Origin: Perkinsus chesapeaki | Taxonomy: Eukaryota; Perkinsozoa; Perkinsida; Perkinsidae | Reading direction: 5' to 3' | Assembly: GCA_013115145.1 (NCBI GenBank) | Contig: JAAPAO010000102.1 | Location: 123 to 64,122, forward strand | Length of the DNA stretch: 64,000 bases | Shown: positions 54,599 through 64,000 of the stretch, piece after piece | Numbering within the stretch: the first letter of the stretch is position 1 | How the letters are laid out: each line of letters opens with the position of its first letter | The notes under the pieces: generated by a model | Told to the model about the DNA's origin: nothing | Database searches by the model: none | Seen by the model: only the letters and a program-made list of their open reading frames with translations | Program-made: the position numbers and the translations under genes

Positions 54599-57546
54599 AT
54601 GTGTTTATATGTCTGTTGTGCCTGTTGCTGCGCCAGTGGTGCTGGCTGTATGGCCTATCAGTGCCGAGGTGATGCTAGAGAAATGAGAAAATTAGAAAAA
54701 GGCGAAGCCAGGTAAATCCTCATTGAGCCTCACTTTACGATCGTGAGTCCATCCTGCACCCATTCGACCAGCTCCTCCAGCCCTCTGGAAGGTGAAAACT
54801 GTAGAATAGTTGGTTTTTGCAAAAATATTTCGATTCCGGGATTATTCGACATAGTACCGCTTCCTTAAGAAGATATCTGTCCCCTTTTCAGACGCCTTGA
54901 ATTCCCTCCGGAAAGCTTCTCCGCACCAGGCGAGCCTCTACTAACAGATGAAGACGAGCAGGATTATCGGCAATATGAAAATGCCGTTTTCGTAGAGAAA
55001 TCGGCAGAGTCGGGGTCACTGAAGATATGGTAATATACGTTGGCTCTCCAGGAATCCCTTAATGAGTGGGTTTACTCAGTAAAGTAGCGCGTAATGAACT
55101 AGTCTACTATCCGCGTAAAACTCGATCTGTCTTGGCTCTAGGGCTCAGTTATGTTGATAGTACTTCCTATTAGGCTCTTCCATCATGTAGCACTCGTAGT
55201 AGTATGGCCATACAATTCACTCTTTGGTATTAACAAGTAGACACGCCGCTGCTCTAAATCGAAAATATGTGATTGATACTCTTGCACAAATTCAGTATTG
55301 GTGATTTTGCGATCTTCTCGGTTGGCCACGAGAAACCGAGTCCCAGCGTCGACCACTGCTGAGGGGCTTAGCGCAGTCGCGGTCTGCGTAGGGTAGTACC
55401 AAATTAATTTGGATTGGGGGATAAAGTCGTTATCGTTAAGCTGTGCAAAAGCAACATAAGAACGTCGAGACAGTGCAATGTAAGTTGTATGATTGCGCTG
55501 CCCATACCTTTTCCAGAAGGCTTAAATTATTACCATAAATCCGTCTGATCGTATTGTTTTATACCCTCTCTGTTCCCGTAGGTACAAGACATATTTCCCA
55601 GCTTCCGAGGGTGACATCACCTGTATTATAGTTGGTTATCATCCTTATATAAGCAACTCGGAGTATCTAATGAAGAACCATGCAAGGTGGGTCCTATCTC
55701 AACCTAACCTCGAAAATATCTTTGCAGATGCCTTCGACATTTCGAAAAGGCCGCTGTGATATTATTCGATCAGCCTAGTTGTGGTCGAAGTGACGGTCTT
55801 TGGGGGTAGTAGTGACCGAGAGGGCAATTTTGAGGTAATTCTTGTGCAGGTTCATGCCCTCCTGGGAGGACCATGTTGCTTTGACTGAGAAGTTCGTACG
55901 CAAGGTAACTCCGGGCGTTCGGGGAATAAGGAATATTGCAAACCAGATGCGATGTTGCCCCTTGGAGTGCTTGGCCTTGATTCTCTCCGCAGTGCCATAT
56001 ATTGTGCGAGCGTAATAGGTCATTTCAAAACCCACATCGCTCCGCTAAATAATACGGAGATTCCGAAAAAGTGGAAGTTTTGTATCTTTAGAAGTCAGCT
56101 TCGCAGGATTTGTGTGTTTAGAGTCATCCTTTGTTGTTCGGTACGGCTCGTCTCGTCCTGCTCCGCCGTGTCGAAGCGGCTTCTGCTGTCCGTTACCGCT
56201 TCACACTTTTGTTTTGTGTCAGGTCGTTGTCCCCCTTCGAGACCGTATAACCTCCGAGCAGCATAAGTTCATACCGATTTATGGTTTCGGTGAGGATATC
56301 GGCGCTAATGTCCTCGCCACATCTGCATTGCGATCGTAAGCCGTTGCGCATGCGTGCATTCCATACCGCTCTCTCCTCTAGGCCTGATATTTATAACGGT
56401 ATCATTCTGGCCTCTCCCTTCATCCGCGATGGCGATGCGGTTAAAGCTGGTGGATTCGCTAGTAAGTTGTAGACAGTCATTTTCATACCGCTCCTTCCTA
56501 TTCGAACCTTAAATTATTGCACAGTATCCTGCAGCTCAACTCTGACAGAATGCGGTTTTTCTATCAGATTTTCTGGCCAAATGTGAAGGCTCCATCTTTC
56601 CCAAGTACCCCGGCGCGCCTTTGAAGGAGGCTTTAGATAAGCGTTTTGTAGACAAGGACTTCTCCGACTACACCAGTAAGTTGCTCCTTACTAGCTCACA
56701 CTCCTACCGACCGAGTTCATGAGAGGCCAAGATCTCTCCAGAAACCTAAGCCCTGAAATCAGGCTCGAGAGCTTGATTACGCATAATGTTTTTCGGGAGT
56801 ATTTAGTAGCGATCGTATTTCGTACAGAGAAACTGGAGGGGCTAAGAAGTTCCATCACAGCTTGGGATTTGGTCTGTTATTGTTGTTGCTAAGATGGATT
56901 ATGAGGATCCTATAGGTACCGAGAACAAATTAATGTGGAGAATGCCGCTTAGAATGAAAACAAATAAGTCGATCAAACAGGGACAGAAATGGCTCGAGAA
57001 ACATTCTGCCGAGCTGACAACTCCGATCTTGGTAGGGGTCTTTTTCTAGACTGGCGAGTGGGATGGGTTGATTTGGCAGATTCTTCAATCGTCCAATGAT
57101 AAGATAACTTCGCCTGACGGATCTAAGCTGCTGTATGATTTGTGTGGAAGTAAAGACAAGTGTATAAAGATGTATGATGACTGCCCCGAGGCGGGACTAA
57201 AGTAGGGCAGCCGAGGATCGAACCGGGGTCGTTAGCATGACAGGCTTGTGTTAGGTATGCTCACGAACTGCTCAGTGCAGAGCCTGCTGAAATGTCCAAG
57301 CCGGTCTATAATGACATCACGACGTGGGTGAGTGCTCGTAAAATCCGTGCAGAACCTCTTCATTCGTCAACTCCACGAGGACAACATACCGCAGCTTCAA
57401 CTCCTCAAATTGCACCCTCGGGGGCCGCTTCGGCCGGTGCCACCCAAGCTGCTCCTTCGGCCGGTGCCACCCAAGCTGCTCCTTCGGCCGGTGCCACCCA
57501 AGCCGCTCCTTCGGCCGGTGCCACTCAAGCCGCTCCTCATAATTGA
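54599..57546 (+). CDS. Monoglyceride-lipase-like alpha/beta hydrolase, copy 1 (altered catalytic residues)
   Basis: The Cys-rich start MCLYVCCACCCASGAGCMAY is likely palmitoylated. Exons pair one-to-one with copy 2: RRLEFPPESFSAPGEPLLTD; YKTYFPASEGDITCIIVGYH; RCLRHFEKAAVILFDQPSCG; FMPSWEDHVALTEKFVRK; VVVPLRDRITSEQHKFIPIY followed by GFGEDIGANVLATSALRS; RPDIYNGIILASPFIRDGDA; KYPGAPLKEALDKRFVDKDF. Then ILQSSNDKITSPDGSKLLYD and AGLKYAHELLSAEPAEMSKP, and a tail of PSAGATQAA repeats. The nucleophile elbow is G-E-D-I-G, with Asp where lipases have Ser, and the oxyanion HGYSDHS of copy 2 reads HPYISNS. The Asp (NDK) and His (YAHE) partners are kept. It may be a pseudoenzyme or an Asp-nucleophile hydrolase. 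Intron 57202-57254 holds a tRNA-like relic. Confidence 0.75.
57202..57254 (-). other. 53-nt intron with antisense tRNA-like relic
   Basis: GT-AG intron between PEAGLK and YAHELL. Its complement has a B-box (CCCCGGTTCGATCCTCGG), an acceptor-like GGCTGCCC ending 3 nt from the donor, and an ATGCTAA anticodon-loop-like segment; the D-arm half is missing. Confidence 0.6.
57420..57543 (+). repeat. 27-bp coding tandem repeat (PSAGATQAA)
   Basis: About four copies of a 27-bp unit (GCCGGTGCCACCCAAGCTGC plus CTCCTTCG) at the very 3' end of lipase-like copy 1, encoding a 9-residue Ala/Gly/Ser/Thr/Gln repeat before the stop. Confidence 0.95.
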
Positions 57547-57851
57547 GGTTTATTTATCAGTTAGCCAACGATTCATTTAGTCGTTCGGCATTCCTGTCTT
57601 GTTTGCACTTTATCTACTCTTATGCTGTCCTCTAACTCCGCGAAGGTTTCGTGTGTCCTATTTTGTGGTGTTGTTGAGTTCCAGTCAGTATACACCCGAC
57701 AGTATAGAAGGATCAACGACTGGCAGACACTTCACCATAAACGAAGAACTCTCTAGCCCACCAAACGTGTCGTGTCGAAGGTGTCGCAATTGCTCTGAAG
57801 CACTCTGCGCGTTGTTGATAGTTCCTCTCGGAGAACCAAAACCTTCTCACC

Positions 57852-59435
57852 ATGGGCCTTTGCGATCGCCGAAACAAGACAGACCTGACGACAGGTGCCG
57901 GCAGGTAAGACTGGGAGTCTCAGCGACGGCTTCAACACCTCTCAGGCGCTTGGCGTTCCAAGAGGAGGGGCATCCGCATCCAGACGAACCACTGCTGGAG
58001 GCTGAGGACGAGAAAGGCTGCTGGGAAAAGGACGGCATGGTGACGGTGAAACAGAAGGGTCAAGATGTTCAGCTGTGGTAGGGCGCATTGGTTCTTTTTG
58101 AGGTTAGTTTAGAGAAAGCAGGTATAGAATTTACAATCTCCCCGAAGGCGAGACTCCGTCCTGTATCATTATTGGCTATCACGGCTACTCTGATCACTCT
58201 GATTTCCTCATGCACAATCATGCCAGGTTGGAAGAGCTTTTCTAAGGGAGAAGTTGGGCTGCCATTTTAGAGTCCTACGTCACAATAATAAGGCCCTCGT
58301 CGTTCTCTTTGATCAACCTAGCAGCGGCAGAAGTGACGGCCTCTGGTGGTGGGTCGACATCTTTGTGTTAATAAGTCTTCAGATGCAGCTGTCAGGTACA
58401 TTCCCTCCTGGGAGGAGCACATCGGCGCCACTGAGCAATTCATTGACAAGGTGAGCTGTTGAAGAAACCTAGAAGCGACTGAAACGTTTATTGAGCGCTA
58501 AAATATATTGGTCTTAAGTTCCTCTACTGGAGAAGCTCGAGGAGGCTTCTCTCAGCCGCCGACACAAAATATCTTTTTCAGATTGCAAAACCCCTCCAGA
58601 AAGAGATAGAAGACAAGGTCGAGATGAAGGTCCCAATGTTCGCCTTGGGTGTCTCCCTGGGCGGTGGCCTGGTCTGCCAAGCCGCAATAAGAAGGTCCGT
58701 CATTCTGTACTATATCATCGCATTGCCTTCTGGTCAGGCCTGAAGTTTACGATGGCGTCATTTTAGTAAGTCCCATGGTGAAGGTTGATGAAGCCATCAA
58801 ACCACCAAAGTTCGTCGGTAGTTATATCTTTTTGGTTAGCCAGAGGTAGCTTCGATTCTCAGAGGTCACTTTTCGAAAGCTCGGCGGTCTGATGCCGAAA
58901 ATGCCGATAACGCCTACGAAGGACATTCTGGACAAGTGCTTTGTGTACAAGGATTGGGCAGACTATGCAAGTGAGAGTGCCCCCCCCCTTGGTTTTCGGA
59001 GCTAAGCCGTTGTGTTCAGGAGACAATAACAAGTTGCTCTATCCAAGCAAGCCTCGTCTTGGGACAGCCATCGAGATTCTTTTTGTTCAAGATTGGCTCT
59101 GCGAACATATGGAAGATCTCAAGACGCCCGTCTTGGTGAGTTCTTGTTCAATCGAATGACCTATGAATTTCGTCGTAGATTTTGCACGGCAAACATGACC
59201 AAGTGACTTCGTGCTCGAGTTCGGAGGAGCTCTTCAGAAGATGCTCCAGCGAGGATAAAAAGATCCTCATCTACGATTCGGACTCGGAGACCGGAGAACG
59301 GTGAGCCTTTAATTCGGGACTTGACAGCTTGGAACCGTTGGCAGATACACACACGTCATTTTTGGAGGCCAGCCAGCGTGCATGTCAAAGAAGGTGTTTG
59401 ATGATGTACGGGATTGGCTCAACGAAAGAAAGTGA
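57852..59435 (+). CDS. Monoglyceride-lipase-like alpha/beta hydrolase, copy 2
   Basis: ATG 57852: MGLCDRRNKTDLTTGAG, with an N-myristoylation-type start. After short introns: RRLAFQEEGHPHPDEPLLEA, YRIYNLPEGETPSCIIIGYH with the oxyanion motif HGYSDHS, RVLRHNNKALVVLFDQPSSG, YIPSWEEHIGATEQFIDK, PLQKEIEDKVEMKVPMFA, LGVSLGGGLVCQAAIRR (GVSLG, Ser nucleophile). Then RPEVYDGVILVSPMVKVDEA, PSKPRLGTAIEILFVQDWLC, ILHGKHDQVTS (Asp) and GERYTHVIFGGQ (His), ending DVRDWLNERK at 59435. All three catalytic residues are present, so it should hydrolyse monoacylglycerol or lysophospholipid esters at a membrane. Tandem duplicate of copy 1, 300 bp downstream. Confidence 0.85.
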
Positions 59436-59687
59436 TTTTTTCAATATTTTACTTTCAAAAAGGGCGCGTTGTGTTCTCGCAAGTTCGGAGAGCCTTGAGG
59501 AGAAAAGAACGGGTGATACACCAGAACCGCCTATCAATAACGGCTTGCAGCCCCGGGAGCGCCGGCCGTGGCCGATGGATGAGGAATGAGGTCGTTCATT
59601 AAAGCTTGTTCACACGTATTGCTCACATAGAAAGCACCTATCTCCCGGTTAGTGTTTCCAGGGATAACGCATAGAAGTGGTTGTCCA

Positions 59688-59755
59688 GGAGCCCGTTCAA
59701 GTGCTCAACTGTTCCGAAATGTGCGCTCGGAAAAGTGGGTACTTGAACGGGCTCC
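59688..59755. repeat. 15-bp inverted repeat
   Basis: GGAGCCCGTTCAAGT (59688-59702) and its exact complement ACTTGAACGGGCTCC (59741-59755), 38 nt apart, between convergent genes (lipase copy 2 plus, methyltransferase minus). Could be a small element or a shared transcription-end structure. Confidence 0.9.
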
Positions 59756-59807
59756 AGGAAGTCTCTACTGATTGAAACTCAACCCTTCAGTGTATATCGA
59801 GCTGCAA

Positions 59808-60938
59808 TTACAATGATGATTTTTTGCATACAAAATCAAGCCACACTCCACTGGAGCTGCTGGCAACATACGCTTCAGCATCAGCAATTAGCTCGGATGC
59901 TGGACGCCACGAGGATTTTCCAGTGAACACGTCTTGTTGGACGACTGGCGATGGGCCAGAGGCGCAACCAAAGGGGACGAACCGCGGACAGTAAAGCATT
60001 TGATTTGTTACCTTCATCATCTGACCATACCCAAGATCCACGAGGGACTCAATGGCGCCAGCAACGCTCTCGGCTGTACTGAACGGCCCTTCTAGCTGCA
60101 GCAATGCTGGCCGCTGTTCGACAGGGATAAGATAGAAAGATGCCAGGCACGCCAAGTCGTGGCCTTGGATGTCGATCTTCATGAACCGAATCGGTCCGCT
60201 GGTTCTCGTAACGCGTCTGATGATTTGGGCGCACGTTACTGCTTTGACTTTCTGAACTTTCCTGCATTGCTGAGAGTCCCCATCTGCGAGAACGTGGGTC
60301 ATTTCCCAGTCCTGTTCGCAGACCTCGACTGCTGCTGAGGTGACGTTGCGAACTACGGCGAAGTTGTACGGTATCATTTTTCCTTGCGCAACTTTGAGTT
60401 TGAACCACTTGTTGAAGTGTAGCGATCGGATAGCTGTGGGATTGGCGTCCACTGAGTGTGTGGTGAAATTTAGAGATAGAAAATACAGCGTATCCTGTCC
60501 ACGGTCCATACCAAGGTCGATGACTGTCCCACCAGTGGGAGCATCGAATTTGCGTTGCTGCAAGGTTGAGGCCGTCGTTAGCATGCCATCAAGTTTGACT
60601 ATCGAATTGATATCCGCCTGGCCGATTGAAAGTTGCTGCTGAGGCGGTTTGGCGAGATCTCCTTCCATGTACTCGAGGAGCACCCGAGAGTAAAGGGCGT
60701 AATGCATTATCCACGGGGACACATTATGACGGACGGTAAAGATGTCGCTCCAGCTTGGTTCCTCGGCACAATCCGTAAGGATGAGATTCATCAAGTGCAG
60801 GCCTGCTCTGACTGTATGGGCCTCTTCAACGTTAACAGGCGCCCAGTATTGCCAAGTATAATAGGACAGCAATACTGCCGAAATGCAGGCCCCTTCGCCG
60901 TTCACTAGTCCCAGCTCGTCAGCCACTGTACGAGACAA
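59808..60938 (-). CDS. FkbM-type methyltransferase-like protein
   Basis: An uninterrupted frame of 376 residues. The N-terminal ~130 residues are helical and not recognised. The SAM-dependent fold starts at VIDLGMDRGQDTLYFLSLN (motif I with GxDRGQDT), with SVDANPTAIRSLHFNKWF (acidic residue after strand 2). Later come ADGDSQQC, then FMKIDIQGHDLACLASFYLI, the KIDIQGxD signature of FkbM methyltransferases. YCPRFVPFGCASGPSP follows near the end. FkbM enzymes methylate sugar or polyketide hydroxyls; the substrate here is unknown. A first exon upstream with a signal or anchor is possible because the 5' end reads SRTVADELGLVNGEGACIS without one. Confidence 0.75.
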   Translation of the reverse strand: MSRTVADELGLVNGEGACISAVLLSYYTWQYWAPVNVEEAHTVRAGLHLMNLILTDCAEEPSWSDIFTVRHNVSPWIMHYALYSRVLLEYMEGDLAKPPQQQLSIGQADINSIVKLDGMLTTASTLQQRKFDAPTGGTVIDLGMDRGQDTLYFLSLNFTTHSVDANPTAIRSLHFNKWFKLKVAQGKMIPYNFAVVRNVTSAAVEVCEQDWEMTHVLADGDSQQCRKVQKVKAVTCAQIIRRVTRTSGPIRFMKIDIQGHDLACLASFYLIPVEQRPALLQLEGPFSTAESVAGAIESLVDLGYGQMMKVTNQMLYCPRFVPFGCASGPSPVVQQDVFTGKSSWRPASELIADAEAYVASSSSGVWLDFVCKKSSL

Positions 60939-61219
60939 GAATCTGAAAGGTAGCGTTACTCCACACGTGAAGCGCGTCTCTTCTGAGTTTTAATGTATTC
61001 ATTCGCTCGGCGAGATCCCTTAAGTCCTACCTAACCATCCTAAGGGAGGACGAAGTAATACCGAGCTGCCACACGTTGAGCCCAAAAGGAAAGCAATTGA
61101 TAATCCCTCTCTCACTAAAAACATACTCCCCGATTTCTGACGAATGTCTGCACTAGCTACACTTCTCCACCCACCACGGTGAGGTCAATACGAAAGTGAT
61201 GGGCGATTCCGGCGAATGC

Positions 61220-61468
61220 TCACGGTTCCGGCCGGCTGCCAACATATGCATTGATAATCCCAACTGCCTCATCCAAAACGCCATGTGGATCGGCGTAGAA
61301 GTCGCTGTGCTTCGGATGCTGAATGAACCCCCAAACCTTGGGCCAGGAATTATACAAGAAATGTGATGGTTCGATGGTAGCTTCACCACGGTGACAGTGC
61401 AGTTCGCCCGGTGTAGCGGACAGGTCCGCTACGGCGAAGCATGCCGCAGAGAGGCTTGGGGCGACCAT
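61220..61468 (-). CDS. Small secreted protein
   Basis: MVAPSLSAACFAVADLSAT forms a short, weak signal-like N-terminus; the mature ~60 residues read HCHRGEATIEPSHFLYNSWP, GFIQHPKHSDFYADPHGVLD and VGIINAYVGSRPEP. Not recognised. It could instead be the last exon of a gene whose earlier exons lie between 61.5 and 61.76 kb. Confidence 0.4.
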   Translation of the reverse strand: MVAPSLSAACFAVADLSATPGELHCHRGEATIEPSHFLYNSWPKVWGFIQHPKHSDFYADPHGVLDEAVGIINAYVGSRPEP

Positions 61469-61762
61469 TACTAGACTTAATTAATAGAGGAATTAATGGC
61501 ACACGCGTTCTTCAAGATTTGCACTTCGCTCTTTCAGTTGCGAACAAAAGCCAGCGAGCATTGAGATTGAGAGAGAGTGAACCCGCAGTAGGTTAGAATC
61601 GGCGTGTCTACAGACCGATTGATCGGCCAACTCGGCCCCAGTGGGAACCGCCGTATTAGCTTCCGGTGCTGGTTGATAACCGCGACGACGGTACTGACAA
61701 ACGCAGTGCAGCAGTATGGGTGGAAATGGCGGACAGATGTAACGCATGCAATCAATTCATGT

Positions 61763-61998
61763 TTATGGGGTGCCATCATCATCATAATCAGCATCCAGCG
61801 GTGGCCTCGGAGATCTACGTGTCATCGGTGAGGCCCCGTCAACGTTCCTTCTGGAGATTGGGCTCTAAAGAGGCACCCACGCCTGCGTGATCGTATGTGA
61901 TTATCACCGCTCACCATCATGCCTGCCACCACGATTTCCTCGTGGCTCTCCTCCACCGCTGGCTGAAGTGCTTCGATAGCGTTACAAATCCTTCTCAT
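61763..61998 (-). CDS. Very small two-exon hypothetical protein
   Basis: MRRICNAIEALQPAVEESHE and EIVVAGMM, a 50-nt GT-AG intron, then SPISRRNVDGASPMTRRSPR and PLDADYDDDGTP to the stop at 61763. A helix followed by an Arg/Pro tail and an acidic end. No family is recognised. Lies 36 bp downstream of the ankyrin gene stop on the same strand, so it might also be read as a continuation. Confidence 0.35.
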
Positions 61999-62033
61999 TA
62001 TTTCCTACGGAAGACATGACATCGCTGACAGCA

Positions 62034-63690
62034 CTAGCCTACTTTGCTGTTGATCCCTAGAAGCTCACACCAGACTTCGACATCTCTCTCGTCAGCTAGT
62101 GTCACCGTGACATCATCCAACGAGCCAGTCTCCCGGTCTTCCCGACTCTTAATACGCTCGATCCAAGCCTCGCTCTGATGGCAAATGAATCTAGCTTCAT
62201 AGTCGGCATGAAGATCTGCCCTATCTATATAAGCCATACAAAATGTCTGGAGTTCTTCGACACCGAATGAAAGCAAGTGGGAAATAGACCTATTTCTCAC
62301 AGCAGTATTTCTCACCAAAAGACTGCCGACTCCCCAACTGCCAGGTCCTTGACGTAGGTTAGTATCAGCAAAACAGTCATTCACCAGATAGCTGCTCATC
62401 TCCAAGTTAAGTTCCGACACACAGACACCCAAACAGTAATTCCCTAAGAAAACTGTCCCACCGCGGCCAGGCACCTAATGATGCCCACCGTTGATTTCAT
62501 CTTGCTGGTCAACGACCTCCTCCAGAGACTCCTCGCCGTACTTCGAGCGGATCTATCACAAATTTCGAGTAATATTTTATTCACATCATCTTCACCTTTT
62601 CAAGCAGCAGCTTAGCCGTGTCGTACTTCTGATTGGCTATGGCGCAGTAAACCGGCGTACGTCCATCGAAGTCAGTGAGGCGAGGATCCGCTTCGTTTTC
62701 TGAAAGGGCCAACATTGGCCTATGCAGCTTGCACAGCGCCATAGCCTCTGCAGTCTTGGGGGGCGTATTGTGCAAGCCGATAGTCGTCAACGAGTGCAAG
62801 GCTTTCCAATCAACATCGAGAGCTATTGAAAGTATCGAACTGAGCTCCTGCGCTATAATGAGCCTTGTGTTTTCCTAGTAGAAGTTCTGCGGGGCCTTTA
62901 CCAAGGAGGGCCACGAGATTCTCGATATTATTATTAATAATAAAATATTGATTGTTCAATCCGACCTTTCCAAGGCGCAAAGGTGGCCAAACCTACCGCA
63001 GCCCAGCAGATAGGAAAACGTACATCAAGAGGAAAGATGCGGTTCCGGTTGAGCTCTGATCCTCACCTATCAAGAATTCTATCACAGCGGTTGAATTCCT
63101 TCCAGCAGCGGCGTAGTGCAGTGCCGTGGCCCCAGTCTTCGGGTTGACAAAGGTAGCATCGCAATCAAACAGGTTCACCAGCTTCTTCAGAACCGGTAAA
63201 GCGTTTTTATCGTGCGGTTTTTGGCATACCTTCTGGGAGCTATTAAGATCTCCATAGGTAAACTTACCTGAAGCACCACTGTATCGCCTGTGTCGGGGTT
63301 GGGCTCGTCCGGAGCGGCGCCGCTGTCCACCAGCAGGCCGAGGAGCTTGTGATCGCAGTTCTTCTCCAGAGCAACGCGGAAAGGACTTAGCTGATGATTG
63401 GAGTACACATTGACCTGCGCACCATACAGATTCCGAAAGATACTCTTCTGCGCACGCGTGCGGTTACACTAGCTCCAGCCTTCAAAAGCAGCTTCACCAG
63501 CACGTCCCTCGACTTTGGTTTCTTCAGAGCAGCGAAGAGCGGCGTCTCTCCATTGCCGATTTTCTTGTCCGGATCGGCTCTATACTGTAGCAGTATCTCG
63601 CACATCTTAGGCACCCCTCGATTAGCCGCCGCATAGAGCGGACTGAACCCTGTGGAAGGTGCCGTATTAGGATCAGCCTTGCCTGATTGA
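62034..63690 (-). CDS. Ankyrin-repeat protein (5' end probably beyond the window)
   Basis: Ankyrin repeats read from high to low coordinate: TGFSPLYAAANRGVPKMCEI, ADPDKKIGNGETPLFAALKK, SRDVLVKLLLKAGASVT, SPFRVALEKNCDHKLLGLLV, NPDTGDTVVLQ, VNPKTGATALHYAAAGRNST, ENLVALLGKGPAELLLG, DWKALHSLTTIGLHNTPPK, DFDGRTPVYCAIANQKYDTA. A 32-nt intron and then a 45-nt intron join this to a C-terminal region (YCLGVCVSELNLEMSSYLVN, RSISHLLSFGVEELQTFCMA, VTLADERDVEVWCELLGINS) ending at 62034. That region is not ankyrin and not recognised. About five to six repeats are visible. The N-terminal exons lie above 63690 and may be off the edge. Probably a protein-interaction scaffold. Confidence 0.7.
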
Positions 63691-64000
63691 CAACGGTCAA
63701 ATATTCTCTTTTACATCACATAGCTTCGTTTCTACTACGAACTATTGGCTTATACTTGTAATAGTACAAATTGTAAAGTGTCAGTAATAGAATAATTGGC
63801 ACTACTATACGTTATTAAACATACACCTAGCAATCAAAGTGAACGTGCAACACAGGTAGGTAGTACATCACGCAGAAATTGGGAAGCAAAATAGAGCCGT
63901 AACTGTTCAGCCGTTCGCTGTCAAGTGTGATGGAGAGACCAGTGCACTCGAGTTCAACAGTATGTGCACACAGCAATGGCATCAGGAAAGGCCGAGAAAT
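63691..64000. other. Window end, nothing recognised
   Basis: A/T-rich intron or upstream sequence of the ankyrin gene; no exon could be supported. Confidence 0.4.

Noticed and set aside
1-64000. CRISPR array or bacterial operon structure
   Set aside because: No regular repeat-spacer pattern exists; the tandem repeats have no spacers and the genes are eukaryotic with introns.

Overview
This is a window from a eukaryotic nuclear genome. The coding is broken by very short GT-AG introns (about 30-60 nt, some longer). The gene set includes histone acetyltransferase GCN5, 40S ribosomal protein S25, a SPINDLY-type transferase, an OTU deubiquitinase, Sec14/CRAL-TRIO, a stomatin/HIR protein and an ARGLU1-like splicing factor. 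The voltage-sensor/adenylyl-cyclase fusion and the CRT-like transporter point to an alveolate protist. A Perkinsus-like organism is my best guess, but this is inference; no rRNA or other phylogenetic marker is present. Gene boundaries below were built by hand from splice signals and reading-frame continuity, so internal exons are approximate.

Layout. 0-2.7 kb: 28-bp tandem repeat, a small gene, and a SPINDLY-like glycosyltransferase. 3.3-15.6 kb: four tandem intron-bearing genes for a bacterial-type prolipoprotein diacylglyceryl transferase (Lgt), with an unrecognised spliced gene between copies 2 and 3. 15.6-24.7 kb: small genes, a Sec14-like gene with tRNA-Pro in an intron, two or three putative mitochondrial small proteins, an OTU protease and a pair of tandem paralogues. 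25.0-30.3 kb: 22-bp satellite (with an assembly gap) directly upstream of an ion-channel-like/adenylyl-cyclase fusion that has tRNA-Cys in an intron. 30.5-38.2 kb (all minus): CRT-like transporter, GCN5, HIR/SPFH protein, RPS25. 39.4-42.5 kb: large helical protein of unknown function. 42.6-46.6 kb: duplicated tRNA-Arg unit, a pair of terminal inverted repeats, small secreted proteins. 47-53.4 kb (minus): ARGLU1-like, a Pro-rich protein with tRNA-Arg in an intron, a voltage-gated K+ channel with EF-hands. 54.6-59.4 kb: two tandem monoglyceride-lipase-like hydrolases. 59.8-64 kb: FkbM-type methyltransferase, small proteins, ankyrin-repeat protein running toward the window end.

The most unusual signal is in the introns. 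About twelve introns contain either an intact tRNA gene or a tRNA-like relic, in sense or antisense, often starting exactly at the splice site; five of them lie in the one K+-channel gene. A second set of six 40-47-nt introns in four genes shares a core CCGCGCGCCAYRAAATT in both orientations. Other introns are near-perfect hairpins. Together these suggest ongoing intron gain from short mobile or tRNA-derived sequences (introner-like elements). The second notable feature is the tandem array of Lgt genes, a bacterial membrane enzyme not normally found in eukaryotes.
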